Source: Lachnospiraceae bacterium (GTDB lineage Bacteria > Bacillota > Clostridia > Lachnospirales > Lachnospiraceae). Taken from it: a stretch of DNA of 64,000 nucleotides. The position numbers and the translations under genes are program-made. The stretch covers positions 429,633 to 493,632 of the forward strand of contig JAIEFE010000015.1 of the NCBI GenBank assembly GCA_029067085.1, in the 5' to 3' direction. Positions 9,491 to 17,629 of the stretch are shown here, in pieces (the first letter of the stretch is position 1; each line of letters opens with the position of its first letter). A model generated the notes under the pieces. The model was not told the DNA's origin, did not search any database, and saw only the letters and a program-made list of their open reading frames with translations.

Positions 9491-9564
9491 TGGAAGCAAT
9501 GGGGCTCGAACCCATGACCTCTCGCGTGTGAGGCGAACGCTCATCCCAGCTGAGCTATGCTTCC
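9491..9564 (-). tRNA. tRNA-Val(CAC)
   Basis: Cloverleaf read by eye. The acceptor stem is GGAAGCA / TGCTTCC with discriminator A. The D stem GCTC/GAGC, a five-pair anticodon stem with loop CTCACAC (anticodon CAC at positions 34-36) and a GGTTCGAGCCC T-arm follow. 74 nt, CCA not encoded. CAC reads the valine codon GTG. Confidence 0.93.
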
Positions 9565-9568
9565 ATTG

Positions 9569-9641
9569 TGGAGATAGGGGGACTCGAACCCCTGACCTAT
9601 ACGTTGCGAACGTATCGCTCTCCCAGCTGAGCTATATCCCC
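9569..9641 (-). tRNA. tRNA-Ala(CGC)
   Basis: Acceptor stem GGGGATA / TATCTCC with one G-T pair and discriminator A. The anticodon stem is ATACG/CGTAT with loop TTCGCAA, so the anticodon is CGC, reading alanine GCG. It has a T-arm with GGTTCGAGTCC, 73 nt, CCA not encoded. It is four bases upstream of tRNA-Val in the same transcript. Confidence 0.92.
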
Positions 9642-9650
9642 ATACAAAAA

Positions 9651-9678
9651 ATTATAGCATGGAAGGAAAAAAAATCAA
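9651..9678 (-). promoter_or_regulatory. Promoter of the tRNA-Ala/tRNA-Val unit
   Basis: Minus-strand TTGATT (9673-9678), a 16-bp spacer and TATAAT (9651-9656), nine bases before the mature tRNA-Ala 5' end. Confidence 0.78.
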
Positions 9679-9812
9679 GAAAAAAATTGCTAATCTACAA
9701 AACGAAAGAATCGTAAAAGAAATAGGCAGCTGACAGTTGCTTTTTAGCACTTATCAGATTCTTTATTCTTTTTCCCATATGACTTATAATCACAATATGG
9801 AGCGTGATTTTT

Positions 9813-10289
9813 ATGAATATGAATATGATAGCAAAATACTTACAATTTCTGCGTAAAAGCCACAACTACACACAAGCTGATCTAGCAAAAAAATTAGGCA
9901 TATCAAGACAGGCTGTATCGAAATGGGAAACAGGTACGACTATCCCCGACTTAGAGATCTTACTGAAAATTTCTAAACTATATAACATCACGATTAATGA
10001 TATATTAGAACCCAAGGTGCAGCCAAAGAAGATAACTGATTTTGAGCAGATTTCAACAATTTCTGAAAGAGAACTGAAAGAAGTGTTGAAACAGTTTGAC
10101 ACTGATTCACTTGTAACGGCTTTAATGGGGGCATCTCCCGAAATAAATCGTTATTTTGAAAGAATGTTTCCCGATATTGATTTTGAAATGATAAGAAACA
10201 ATATTGGCAGGATCAGAATTGAAACCGTCGAAGATATGCAGAACCAGATTGTTTCTATGGTGAATTTACAAGCGATCGAGGAAATATAA
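9813..10289 (+). CDS. XRE family HTH regulator, possibly frameshifted at the 3' end
   Basis: DNA-binding regulator of 158 aa. The N-terminal HTH (about 5-62) has the clostridial signature SHNYTQADLAKKLGISRQAVSKWETG. The C-terminal part is not recognised. Three ATG codons are close together (9813, 9819, 9825); the first has GGAG ten bases upstream. After the stop, the +1 frame stays open for 37 codons to 10401 and encodes a plausible hydrophobic helical tail, so a one-base indel may have shortened the protein. A TATAAT lies at 9785-9790 without a strong -35 box. Confidence 0.75.
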   Translation: MNMNMIAKYLQFLRKSHNYTQADLAKKLGISRQAVSKWETGTTIPDLEILLKISKLYNITINDILEPKVQPKKITDFEQISTISERELKEVLKQFDTDSLVTALMGASPEINRYFERMFPDIDFEMIRNNIGRIRIETVEDMQNQIVSMVNLQAIEEI

Positions 10290-10421
10290 TGGTTTGGCAG
10301 AATTTTTGATTCATGTCATTCATGCCGAGCGCATTGGAATAATTGACTTTATATTTCTACCAGTGGTTGCACCAATGTATCATAAGCTATATGGAATGTA
10401 ACCGGGGTTTTTGATAATGTT

Positions 10422-10449
10422 TAGGTATCATAAACAAGGAGGATACCTA
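10422..10449 (+). promoter_or_regulatory. Inverted repeat enclosing the ribosome site of the next gene
   Basis: TAGGTATC (10422-10429) and GATACCTA (10442-10449) are perfect inverted copies with AAGGAGG in the loop, directly before the ATG at 10452. It can serve as an operator for the encoded XRE protein or as an mRNA hairpin over the ribosome site. Confidence 0.5.
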
Positions 10450-10451
10450 TC

Positions 10452-10907
10452 ATGAATTTTTCAGAAAAACTTTTAACACTGCGAAAGGCTAATGACCTGA
10501 CACAAGAGCAGCTTGCTGAGAAACTGGATGTTTCAAGACAATCTATTTCAAAATGGGAAAGCGGGCAGGCTACTCCGGACTTGGATAAGATAGTGGCAAT
10601 CAGCGCAATTTTTGATGTTACAACGGATTATCTTCTAAAGTCATCAGAGATAGATGACTTATCAGTGAAAACTGAAATGTTGGAAAAACAACAGCAGATG
10701 ATGCTTGTTCGGGAGCAAAAAAAGCAAAGAAGATTTGAGTGCGTTATGTATTCAGTTGCAATTTATCTCATTTTTTTTGCAGTTTATTTCATTGGGCATT
10801 TTTATTTTGAAATATGGAATGCGTCAGTAATTTTTTCAGAATTTCTTATTGCTACTGCCATTGTAATCTTTATCTGCGTAAAGAAACTTAGTAATAAACA
10901 GCAGTAA
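10452..10907 (+). CDS. XRE regulator with a C-terminal membrane segment
   Basis: 151 aa. An HTH domain of about 60 residues (LTLRKANDLTQEQLAEKLDVSRQSISKWESG) is followed by a charged, Gln-rich helix (about 82-100) and two hydrophobic segments (about 104-121 and 125-144). So it looks like a membrane-tethered transcription factor, a design common in Clostridia. A perfect AAGGAGG site lies before the ATG, inside an inverted repeat (10422-10449). The inducing signal is unknown. Confidence 0.8.
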   Translation: MNFSEKLLTLRKANDLTQEQLAEKLDVSRQSISKWESGQATPDLDKIVAISAIFDVTTDYLLKSSEIDDLSVKTEMLEKQQQMMLVREQKKQRRFECVMYSVAIYLIFFAVYFIGHFYFEIWNASVIFSEFLIATAIVIFICVKKLSNKQQ

Positions 10908-10917
10908 ACTTTCTGAC

Positions 10918-11063
10918 GTTATCTGCGAACGCAAGAAGAACTTCGATTCCGCTTCGCTTCATCTCGGTCATTTTTGCGTTCCAATGAACAAATCTGCATA
11001 ACAAAAGCCCCTTGAATGCAAGCATTCTGGGGCTTTGTATATGCATCTTTGTTCGCAGATAAC
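10918..11063. repeat. Nested inverted repeats around the rpsI terminator
   Basis: An outer 13-bp perfect pair (GTTATCTGCGAAC at 10918-10930 and its complement at 11051-11063) encloses an inner 8-bp pair (GAACGCAA at 10927-10934, TTGCGTTC at 10974-10981) and the rpsI terminator. No reading frame is evident inside. Confidence 0.6.
11003..11036 (-). terminator. Terminator after rpsI
   Basis: Hairpin with AAGCCCC / GGGGCTT outer arms and GAATGC / GCATTC inner arms. It is followed on the minus strand by TTTTGTTATG and has TTTG on the other side. It closes the rplM-rpsI transcript. Confidence 0.82.
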
Positions 11064-11066
11064 TGC

Positions 11067-11471
11067 TTATCTCTTTGAAAACTGCGGTGCTCTACGTGCT
11101 GCTTTGAGACCGTATTTCTTTCTCTCCTTCATACGAGGATCTCTTGTCAGGAAACCTGCCTTCTTTAAGGTCGGTCTGTAATCGGCATCCGCCTGAAGCA
11201 GCGCTCTTGCAATGCCGTGCCTCACTGCGCCTGCCTGACCCGTGTAACCGCCGCCCTTTACAGTGATGACCGCATCAAACTTATCCACTGTGTCGGTCGC
11301 TGCAAGAGGCTGACGCACGATCACCTTCAGAGTTTCAAGACCGAAGTAATCGTCAATATCTCTCTTATTGATGGTGATCTGACCCTTACCGGGCATTAAA
11401 AACACTCTGGCAATTGATTTCTTTCTTCTGCCGGTTCCGTAATACTTTGCTGATTTATCTGCTTTAGCCAT
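11067..11471 (-). CDS. rpsI: 30S ribosomal protein S9
   Basis: 134 aa, slightly longer than average. It ends in the invariant APQFSKR, whose last Lys-Arg contacts tRNA in the P site. The N-terminal [14 protein letters not shown] and the [19 protein letters not shown] block are typical. It follows rplM by 17 bp, the near-universal L13-S9 pair, and is closed by the terminator at 11003-11036. Confidence 0.97.
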   Translation of the reverse strand: MAKADKSAKYYGTGRRKKSIARVFLMPGKGQITINKRDIDDYFGLETLKVIVRQPLAATDTVDKFDAVITVKGGGYTGQAGAVRHGIARALLQADADYRPTLKKAGFLTRDPRMKERKKYGLKAARRAPQFSKR

Positions 11472-11488
11472 GATTCCTTATCCCTTTC

Positions 11489-11917
11489 TTAAAATGTTAA
11501 CACTTCCGGTTTCTGTGCCGCCTGTTTGTGCTCAGGTCCAACGTACACAAAAAGCTTCTTGTACATCTGTCTGCCGAGGGGTCCCTTGGGAAGCATACCC
11601 TTAACCGCGTGCTCCACAACTCTCTCAGGGTGTCTCTGCAACATCTCTTTCAGGGTGGTCTCTTTCATACCGCCCACATAATCGGAGTGATGATAATAGA
11701 TCTTCTGATCCAACTTCTTACCGGTCACTTTCACCTTCTCCGCATTGACCACGATCACATAGTCTCCCGTATCGATATGGGGGGTAAAGATCGGCTTATT
11801 TTTGCCTCTGAGCACTTTGGAAACCTCAGAAGCCAGACGACCAAGCGTCATATCTGTCGCATCAACTACATACCACTTTCTCTCGATTGTAGCCGGGCTT
11901 GCCATAAAAGTTTTCAT
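11489..11917 (-). CDS. rplM: 50S ribosomal protein L13
   Basis: 142 aa from ATG 11917, which has GGAGG at proper distance (the frame is open further upstream but that part is unlike L13). The sequence [34 protein letters not shown] and [16 protein letters not shown] are family blocks. An early 50S assembly protein. It is transcribed with rpsI from its own promoter behind truA, through a leader of about 214 nt. Confidence 0.97.
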   Translation of the reverse strand: MKTFMASPATIERKWYVVDATDMTLGRLASEVSKVLRGKNKPIFTPHIDTGDYVIVVNAEKVKVTGKKLDQKIYYHHSDYVGGMKETTLKEMLQRHPERVVEHAVKGMLPKGPLGRQMYKKLFVYVGPEHKQAAQKPEVLTF

Positions 11918-12131
11918 GATATTCCTCCGTCTAATCTTTCTGCGCCGCTTCCAAAGACCCTCATGCGGATGTCCGGCCACACTCAGCATCCCTCCACGGC
12001 AGTTTGTATTTCTCTATCCGGGCAAAAAAGTTCCTGCCCGCCGCACAGCAGACTGCAATAACTCGCGTCTCTGTGCCTTTCAAATGTCTCACCGGGGCTT
12101 TGGTCAGACATTTATAAACAATTCGTCACAG
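11918..12131 (-). promoter_or_regulatory. Long untranslated leader of rplM-rpsI
   Basis: About 214 nt separate the predicted start of transcription from the rplM ATG. The leader is rich in short GC hairpins and has no good ORF. In Firmicutes the rplM operon often carries an L13-responsive leader. That role is inferred from position only; I did not match a consensus. Confidence 0.45.
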
Positions 12132-12137
12132 TTAAAT

Positions 12138-12166
12138 ATTATATTATACGGTTCCGCGTGTGTCAA
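12138..12166 (-). promoter_or_regulatory. Promoter of rplM-rpsI inside the truA 3' end
   Basis: Minus-strand TTGACA (12161-12166), a 17-bp spacer and TATAAT (12138-12143). The -35 box and spacer are the last codons and the stop of truA, so ribosomal transcription starts right at the end of the upstream gene. Confidence 0.85.
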
Positions 12167-12926
12167 CAGGTTTTTCCAAAAATTCATACCCAATGAGAGT
12201 CAGTCCGCAGGCCGGTGCGGTCGGTCCCGCCGCCTGTCTGTCGCAGGCGAGAAGAATCTCCTCCACCTGCTCCGGCGCTATCTGTCCCCTGCCCGCTTCC
12301 ATCAGGGTGCCCGCGATGATCCTTACCATATTATATAGGAAGCCCCTTCCTCTCACTCGGATCACGATTTCCCGCTCCAAAGAGGCTACAGATTCCTCCC
12401 GCACTTCAATCTCTTCTATTTTCCGCACGGTCGTCTTCGCCTGCGTATCCACACTGCAAAAGCTCTTGAAATCATGCTCGCCCACAAGGTAAGCTGCAGC
12501 CCTCCTCATAAGGCTGATATCCAGCGGCACATAGGTAAAGTGCGCGTAGAGACGTCTGGTCGGAAGGGGAAATGCAGCGTTACAGATCCGATACTCATAG
12601 GTTTTTATGCTCTCGCAGTGTCTGGGATGAAAATCTCCCGCCACCTCCCTCGAGCCGCGGATCCTGATATCCTCCGGCAGCCTCTGATTTAAGGCGTAGG
12701 AAAACTTCTCCGCCGGAATCGGACTCTCCGTATCGAAGACCGCCACATTGCCCAAAGCGTGCACCCCGGAGTCGGTACGGCTTGCGCCGATCACTTCCAC
12801 CGCCTCACCCGTCAGCTCAGACAGGCAGCGATTCAATATACTCTCTATGGTCTCCGCATTCGGCTGGAGCTGCCATCCGCTGTAGTTCGTCCCGTCATAT
12901 GCAACGGTTAACATAACTCTTTTCAT
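12144..12926 (-). CDS. truA: tRNA pseudouridine(38-40) synthase
   Basis: Converts uridines 38-40 of the tRNA anticodon arm to pseudouridine. 260 aa. The catalytic Asp is in GASRTDSGVHALG, preceded by the N-terminal AYDGTNYSGWQ block; RGRGFLYNMVRIIAGTL is the second conserved region. An upstream in-frame extension of 24 codons is ignored because family homology begins at MKRVMLTVAYDG. The ribosome site is weak (GAGG 13 bases away). It is the last gene after ecfA1-ecfA2-ecfT, 80 bp behind ecfT, a common Firmicute order. Confidence 0.92.
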   Translation of the reverse strand: MKRVMLTVAYDGTNYSGWQLQPNAETIESILNRCLSELTGEAVEVIGASRTDSGVHALGNVAVFDTESPIPAEKFSYALNQRLPEDIRIRGSREVAGDFHPRHCESIKTYEYRICNAAFPLPTRRLYAHFTYVPLDISLMRRAAAYLVGEHDFKSFCSVDTQAKTTVRKIEEIEVREESVASLEREIVIRVRGRGFLYNMVRIIAGTLMEAGRGQIAPEQVEEILLACDRQAAGPTAPACGLTLIGYEFLEKPVDTRGTV

Positions 12927-13006
12927 TCCGTTAAGATTATCCTCTTTGCCCGACAACGAGCCGATTCTTCTGATTCCCGCTCCACATACGTTATACAAAG
13001 CCTAAC

Positions 13007-13807
13007 TCACAGCCACACCCGCATTGCAACACATCCCGAAAAATACAGGAAGAGAACCAGATAGGCCACCCTGTCCGCCGCATGGTACTGCAGAGGCTTC
13101 ATCTTTGTCCGATGCTCTCCACCCCGATAGCACCTTGCCTCCATCGCCATAGCCAGATCGTTTGCGCGGCGGAAGGCGGAAATGAACAGAGGTACTAAAA
13201 GAGGCACCATGGCCTTCGCCTTTTTGATCAGATTTCCGCTCTCGAAATCCGCGCCGCGGGCTATCTGCGCCTTCATGATCTTGTCCGTCTCCTCCAGAAG
13301 GATCGGAATAAAACGAAGTGCGATGGACATCATCATAGCCACCTCATGCACGGGTACTTTCACGTACTTTAAGGGACCCATCAGCTTCTCCATGCCGTCC
13401 GTCAGACTGTTCGGCGTGGTGGTCAGTGTCATCAGAGAGGAGCCGACGATGAGAAACGACAGTCTGACCGCCATCATCACGGCAATCCGCGCCCCCTCCT
13501 TTGTGATCGTCAGCTTCCAGAACGTGACAAGCGGCTCTCCCGGAGTCAGAAAGAGATTGAAGACCACCGTGATCATCAGGATCATAACGATCGCCTTCAT
13601 ACCCTTCACCATGAAGCGGAAGGGAACCTTCGACAACTTGATCATAATTGCCAAAAACACGGCTGCGACGGCATAACCAATCCAGCTGTCCACCACAAAC
13701 AGCGAGATGATGAAGGCTATGGTCGCCACCAGCTTAACGCGCGGGTCCAATTTATGAATGACGGAATCCGTCTGATAATACTGGCCCAATGTGATATCTC
13801 GTAACAT
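13007..13807 (-). CDS. ecfT: ECF transporter transmembrane subunit EcfT
   Basis: Membrane scaffold that couples the two ATPases to interchangeable vitamin-binding S components. 266 aa, five or six hydrophobic helices. The two coupling-helix Ala-Arg motifs are visible in AQIARGADFE and EARCYRGGEHRT, plus the N-terminal HKLDPRVKLV typical of EcfT. It lies 30 bp behind ecfA2. No S component gene is in the window, so this is a shared (group II) module. Confidence 0.93.
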   Translation of the reverse strand: MLRDITLGQYYQTDSVIHKLDPRVKLVATIAFIISLFVVDSWIGYAVAAVFLAIMIKLSKVPFRFMVKGMKAIVMILMITVVFNLFLTPGEPLVTFWKLTITKEGARIAVMMAVRLSFLIVGSSLMTLTTTPNSLTDGMEKLMGPLKYVKVPVHEVAMMMSIALRFIPILLEETDKIMKAQIARGADFESGNLIKKAKAMVPLLVPLFISAFRRANDLAMAMEARCYRGGEHRTKMKPLQYHAADRVAYLVLFLYFSGCVAMRVWL

Positions 13808-13837
13808 ATTTACCTCTTTATCCTGCTTTCTTCCCTA

Positions 13838-14683
13838 TTATTTCAAAGCCTTTAGGATCTCTCCCACGGCCTCCCCGATCGTCGTAGCCGCAGTATCCAC
13901 CTTCATGCCTTTTTTCGCGAGCGCCTGCATAATATAAGTCACTTGCGGAGCCGCAAGCCCCACCTGCTCAAGTTCCCTGTAATGCTGAAAGACTTCCCTC
14001 GGCTCATCATCATAGAGGACGCTTCCCCGATTCATCACAATGATCCGGTCCACATATCTGGCAACATCCTCCATGCTGTGGGAGACCAGAATGACTGTGA
14101 TCCCCGTCTCCTCCCTGAGCTTTGCGATCTGATCAAGGATTTCATCCCGCCCCTTAGGGTCAAGTCCCGCCGTCGGCTCGTCAAGCACCAGAATCTCCGG
14201 CTTCATGGCCAGCACTCCCGCGATCGCGACCCGACGCTTCTGTCCCCCGGAAAGATCGAAGGGGGACTGATAAAAATAATCATCCTCAATGCCCACCTGC
14301 TTTAAAGCCGCATAAGCGCGAAGCTCCGTCTCCTTCTGCGAGAGACCCAGATTTTTGGGACCAAAGCACACATCTTTAAACACATCGATCTCAAACAGCT
14401 GATGCTCCGGATACTGAAAGACAAGACCGACTTTGCTGCGCAGTTTTTTCTTATCATAATCCTTTTCGTGAATGTCCTCGCCGTTATAGTAGATGGCACC
14501 GCTCGTAGGCTTGAGCAGACCGTTCAAATGCTGCACCAGCGTGGATTTTCCCGAACCCGTATGTCCGATCAGGCCGATAAACTGCCCGTCCGGGATCACC
14601 AGACTTACATCCTTTAAAGCGTGCACCGCAAGCGCCGTATCATCACCGTAACTGTAATTTACATGGTCTAAAATAAGAGACAT
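13838..14683 (-). CDS. ecfA2: ECF transporter ATPase EcfA2
   Basis: One of two ATPases energising vitamin or micronutrient uptake. 281 aa. Walker A is GHTGSGKST, the Q-loop FQYPEHQLFE, the signature LSGGQKRRVA, Walker B ILVLDEPTAGLDP and the switch His SHSMED. The FQYPE Q-loop form and GHTGSGKS assign it to the A2 paralog. It sits between ecfA1 and ecfT with short spacers. Confidence 0.93.
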   Translation of the reverse strand: MSLILDHVNYSYGDDTALAVHALKDVSLVIPDGQFIGLIGHTGSGKSTLVQHLNGLLKPTSGAIYYNGEDIHEKDYDKKKLRSKVGLVFQYPEHQLFEIDVFKDVCFGPKNLGLSQKETELRAYAALKQVGIEDDYFYQSPFDLSGGQKRRVAIAGVLAMKPEILVLDEPTAGLDPKGRDEILDQIAKLREETGITVILVSHSMEDVARYVDRIIVMNRGSVLYDDEPREVFQHYRELEQVGLAAPQVTYIMQALAKKGMKVDTAATTIGEAVGEILKALK

Positions 14684-14709
14684 TGCTTCTCCTCAATCGT
14701 TTTCCCTGT

Positions 14710-15567
14710 CTATGCGCCCTTAAGTCCTACAAGCGCCGATACAAGCTCCTCAATGGTCAAAATGCCGTCCGGCAGATTCACGCCCTTTTTCTTCAATTCG
14801 TGAGCAAGCAGCGTCACCTGAGGCACATCGAGCCGCAGCTCCTGTAACTCCTCCACCCGTGAAAAGATCTCCCGCGGCGTTCCCTCCATGGCGATCTGCC
14901 CTCTGTCCATGACATAGACCATATCCGCATGAACGATTTCTTCCATATAATGTGTGATCAACACCACCGTGATGCCTTCCACATCGTTTAGTGCCCGCAC
15001 GGCACGTATCACTTCCCTGCGGCCGTTCGGATCGAGCATCGCTGTCGGCTCATCCAGAATAATGCATTTCGGGTGCATGGCAATGACACCCGCGATGGAG
15101 ACACGCTGCTTCTGCCCTCCGGAAAGCTTATTCGGCGAGTGCTTGCGGTACTCATACATCCCAACCGCTTTTAGGCTCTCCTCCACGCGCTCCCAGATCT
15201 CCTTTGTGGGTACGCCCATGTTCTCGGGACCAAAGCCCACGTCCTCCTCGACCACCTGACCGATAATCTGGTTATCCGGATTCTGGAAGACCATCCCCGC
15301 TTCCCTCCGGATATCCCAGAGCCGGGCTTCGTCCTGCGTGTCCATACCGTCCACCCAGACCGTCCCCTCCGTGGGGTAGAGGATCGCATTGATGTGCTTG
15401 GCGAGTGTCGATTTCCCGGATCCGTTATGTCCAAGGATCGCAATGAAATCTCCCTGCTTCACATCGAGGTCCACCTCGTCCACTGCACGGGTGATTCCCT
15501 CCACGTTTCCTTCCTCGTCCCGGCGAATATATTCAAATGTAAGTTTGTCTGTCTTTATGATTCCCAT
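14710..15567 (-). CDS. ecfA1: ECF transporter ATPase EcfA1
   Basis: 285 aa partner ATPase. Walker A is GHNGSGKST, the Q-loop [10 protein letters not shown], the signature [10 protein letters not shown], Walker [14 protein letters not shown] and the switch His THYMEE. The GHNGSGKS and FQNPDNQ forms mark the A1 paralog. It is the first gene of ecfA1-ecfA2-ecfT-truA, with a promoter at 15666-15694 about 100 bp upstream. Confidence 0.93.
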   Translation of the reverse strand: MGIIKTDKLTFEYIRRDEEGNVEGITRAVDEVDLDVKQGDFIAILGHNGSGKSTLAKHINAILYPTEGTVWVDGMDTQDEARLWDIRREAGMVFQNPDNQIIGQVVEEDVGFGPENMGVPTKEIWERVEESLKAVGMYEYRKHSPNKLSGGQKQRVSIAGVIAMHPKCIILDEPTAMLDPNGRREVIRAVRALNDVEGITVVLITHYMEEIVHADMVYVMDRGQIAMEGTPREIFSRVEELQELRLDVPQVTLLAHELKKKGVNLPDGILTIEELVSALVGLKGA

Positions 15568-15665
15568 AATCGCTTTGTTTCTTATCCTGTTACCTTCTTT
15601 GTATCCGTCTTCCCGGCACGCTGCTATTTACTTCTTTTCCGTGGCGCAGCTTGTTGCCACCGCCT

Positions 15666-15694
15666 ATTTTACTAGATTTCCATATAAAATACAA
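15666..15694 (-). promoter_or_regulatory. Promoter of the ecfA1 operon
   Basis: Minus-strand TTGTAT (15689-15694), a 17-bp spacer and TAAAAT (15666-15671). The plus side of the gap (15720-15856) holds two copies of TATGATACAAT about 66 bp apart and the ribosome site AAAGGA of the VanY-like gene. Confidence 0.72.
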
Positions 15695-15856
15695 GATTTT
15701 CTGCTATCCTATCCGAGTTTATGATACAATCATCGCAGAATCAGCATCCTGAGACAAATATTTTCACTACATTGGCATCTGAGATATGATACAATGTACG
15801 CGACGACAATGAGCAAGTGTACAACCGTAAAGTAAAAAAGAAAGGATTCCATTATC

Positions 15857-16876
15857 ATGCCGGACATAAAATCACTCCTCAAGCAGGCCGCCCGCCCCAC
15901 CCTCTTCCTGCTCACCCTCATTCTGATCTGTGCTTTCCTGGCACGCTATCTGACCGGTTCGAAAACCCTGCTGGACTATGCCAGAGAAAACCCGGAGCTG
16001 GCATATGGCACAAAAACGCCCGATACCGAAAGTGCGTCTTCAGAACAGGATGCGGCAGAAGATGCTGAGATTATCTTGACTGATCAAGTCAAACCTCCTG
16101 TGTCACAAACGACACCCGTGTCAGAAACGAACAAAAAAGGCGAAACTATAGAAAATGAGACAAAAACAAGCACTGGCACCACGGACAACTCTTCCGCATA
16201 CTCTGATAGCAAGAGCAATATCACAGAGCTAGAGATGAGGGAAGAAGATATGGCAATTCATTCGGATCGTATTATATATAAGGAAGGTTTTTTTTACGAA
16301 CCACTAACCGATACAGTCAAAGAAAGAATTACCGGTATTTCCTACCCCGAAAGCGACTGTACCGTACCCTATGAGGATTTGAACTATGTGGGAATTAAGT
16401 ATATTGACTTTGACGGACAGGAGCAGATCGGCGAACTGATCTGCAACAAGGCCATCGCGCAGGATATGGCAGAAATCTTCTACGAGCTTTACCGAAACGA
16501 TTACCGTCTAGAACGCGTCCGTCTGATCGATGAATATGCAGGCGATGATACCGCCTCCATGGCAGACAACAATACTTCCTGCTTCAATTATCGAGTGGTG
16601 GACGGCACGACCAATCTCTCCAAACACGCTTACGGCCTCGCCATCGACGTAAACCCCTACTATAATCCCTACGTAGTCTTTCAGCGAAACAGCGACGGGA
16701 GCGACTACATCTCCCCGCCCGGCAGTGAGATTTATGCTGACCGCACCCAGAGCTTTCCTTACAAGATCGATGAAAACGATCTTTGTTACCGCCTTTTTAC
16801 CGAACACGGCTTTACCTGGGGCGGTAACTGGAACTCTACGAAGGATTATCAGCATTTTCAAAAGAAGATTGACTGA
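15857..16876 (+). CDS. VanY-like D-Ala-D-Ala/LD-carboxypeptidase (M15 family)
   Basis: Secreted or membrane-anchored zinc peptidase trimming peptidoglycan peptides. 339 aa. It has a hydrophobic anchor (about 14-33), a Ser/Thr/Glu-rich linker (about 50-130) and a C-terminal M15 domain (about 190-339). Metal-ligand motifs are SKHAYGLAIDVNP (HxxxxxxD) and the final DYQHFQ, with the Glu of FTEHGFTWGG before it. No van regulators or ligases are nearby, so this is ordinary wall metabolism, not glycopeptide resistance. It converges on the alpha operon. Confidence 0.8.
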   Translation: MPDIKSLLKQAARPTLFLLTLILICAFLARYLTGSKTLLDYARENPELAYGTKTPDTESASSEQDAAEDAEIILTDQVKPPVSQTTPVSETNKKGETIENETKTSTGTTDNSSAYSDSKSNITELEMREEDMAIHSDRIIYKEGFFYEPLTDTVKERITGISYPESDCTVPYEDLNYVGIKYIDFDGQEQIGELICNKAIAQDMAEIFYELYRNDYRLERVRLIDEYAGDDTASMADNNTSCFNYRVVDGTTNLSKHAYGLAIDVNPYYNPYVVFQRNSDGSDYISPPGSEIYADRTQSFPYKIDENDLCYRLFTEHGFTWGGNWNSTKDYQHFQKKID

Positions 16877-16905
16877 CTCTTTATTTTCAATCGTTTCCAT
16901 CATGT

Positions 16906-16943
16906 TAAAAAAACAGCTGAGCGCTTATGCACTCAGCTGTTTT
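16906..16943. terminator. Terminator closing the S10-spc-alpha operon
   Basis: Eleven-bp hairpin AAACAGCTGAG / CTCAGCTGTTT with a ten-base loop. On the minus strand it is followed by seven T residues. T-rich sequence on the plus side lets it also end the convergent VanY-like transcript. Confidence 0.92.
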
Positions 16944-16966
16944 CGCTTGTTTTTCCTTCGCGGATT

Positions 16967-17572
16967 TTATACCAGCTCTAAAACTACTTCCATCGCTGCA
17001 TCGCCCTTGCGGGGACCGATCTTGATAATTCTGGTATAGCCGCCGTGGCGGTTCGCATACTTGGGGCCGTACTCGTCAAAAAGCTTATCCACGAGATTGA
17101 CCTCCTTTGTATTCTTCTTGCGGCCTGCAGGCGTAGACGGTACTTCCTTGACAGGGTAGAGCATCTTCATCATCTGGCTTCTCGCATGAAGTCTGGAGGG
17201 CAGATCCTTCTTGATCTCTTTCTCCACTTCATCGTATACAGTCACGGTCATTCCGTTCTCAATCCGTAGGATCTTGCCGTCCTTGTCGCGATGTGTCTCG
17301 GAGAGTACTGCCTTCGTGTTCTTGTCCACGATCTGTTTTACTCTCTTGCCGTCCTTATCCTTGCGGGCAACCTTTGCAGTCACTTTAACAGTCTCATAGT
17401 TATCCTTTTCCTTAACGGCAAGCGTGATCAGGGGCTCCACAAACTTGCGGATTTCCTTTGCTCTCGCCTCCGTGGTCACGATCTTTCCATTGTATAAAAG
17501 AGCGGTAACCTGATTTCTGATCAATGCTTTTCTCTGGTCAGATGTTCTGCCCAGCTTTCTGTATTTTGCCAT
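16967..17572 (-). CDS. rplQ: 50S ribosomal protein L17, extended form
   Basis: 201 aa against about 115-130 aa in most bacteria. The N-terminal [20 protein letters not shown]...FVEPLITLA and the C-terminal [32 protein letters not shown] are standard. Between them, about residues 60-155, sits a Lys-rich, mostly polar insertion of about 75-80 residues. Last gene of the alpha operon, 57 bp behind rpoA. Confidence 0.94.
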   Translation of the reverse strand: MAKYRKLGRTSDQRKALIRNQVTALLYNGKIVTTEARAKEIRKFVEPLITLAVKEKDNYETVKVTAKVARKDKDGKRVKQIVDKNTKAVLSETHRDKDGKILRIENGMTVTVYDEVEKEIKKDLPSRLHARSQMMKMLYPVKEVPSTPAGRKKNTKEVNLVDKLFDEYGPKYANRHGGYTRIIKIGPRKGDAAMEVVLELV

Positions 17573-17629
17573 GTCCGGCTCCTTTCTGAGTGCACTTCGG
17601 GCTTACCTCGGGTATAACTCTGTTCTGCG

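Noticed and set aside
15857-16876. Glycopeptide-resistance vanY
   Set aside because: The M15 domain fits, but there are no vanR/S, vanH, ligase or vanX genes nearby; a housekeeping carboxypeptidase is more likely.
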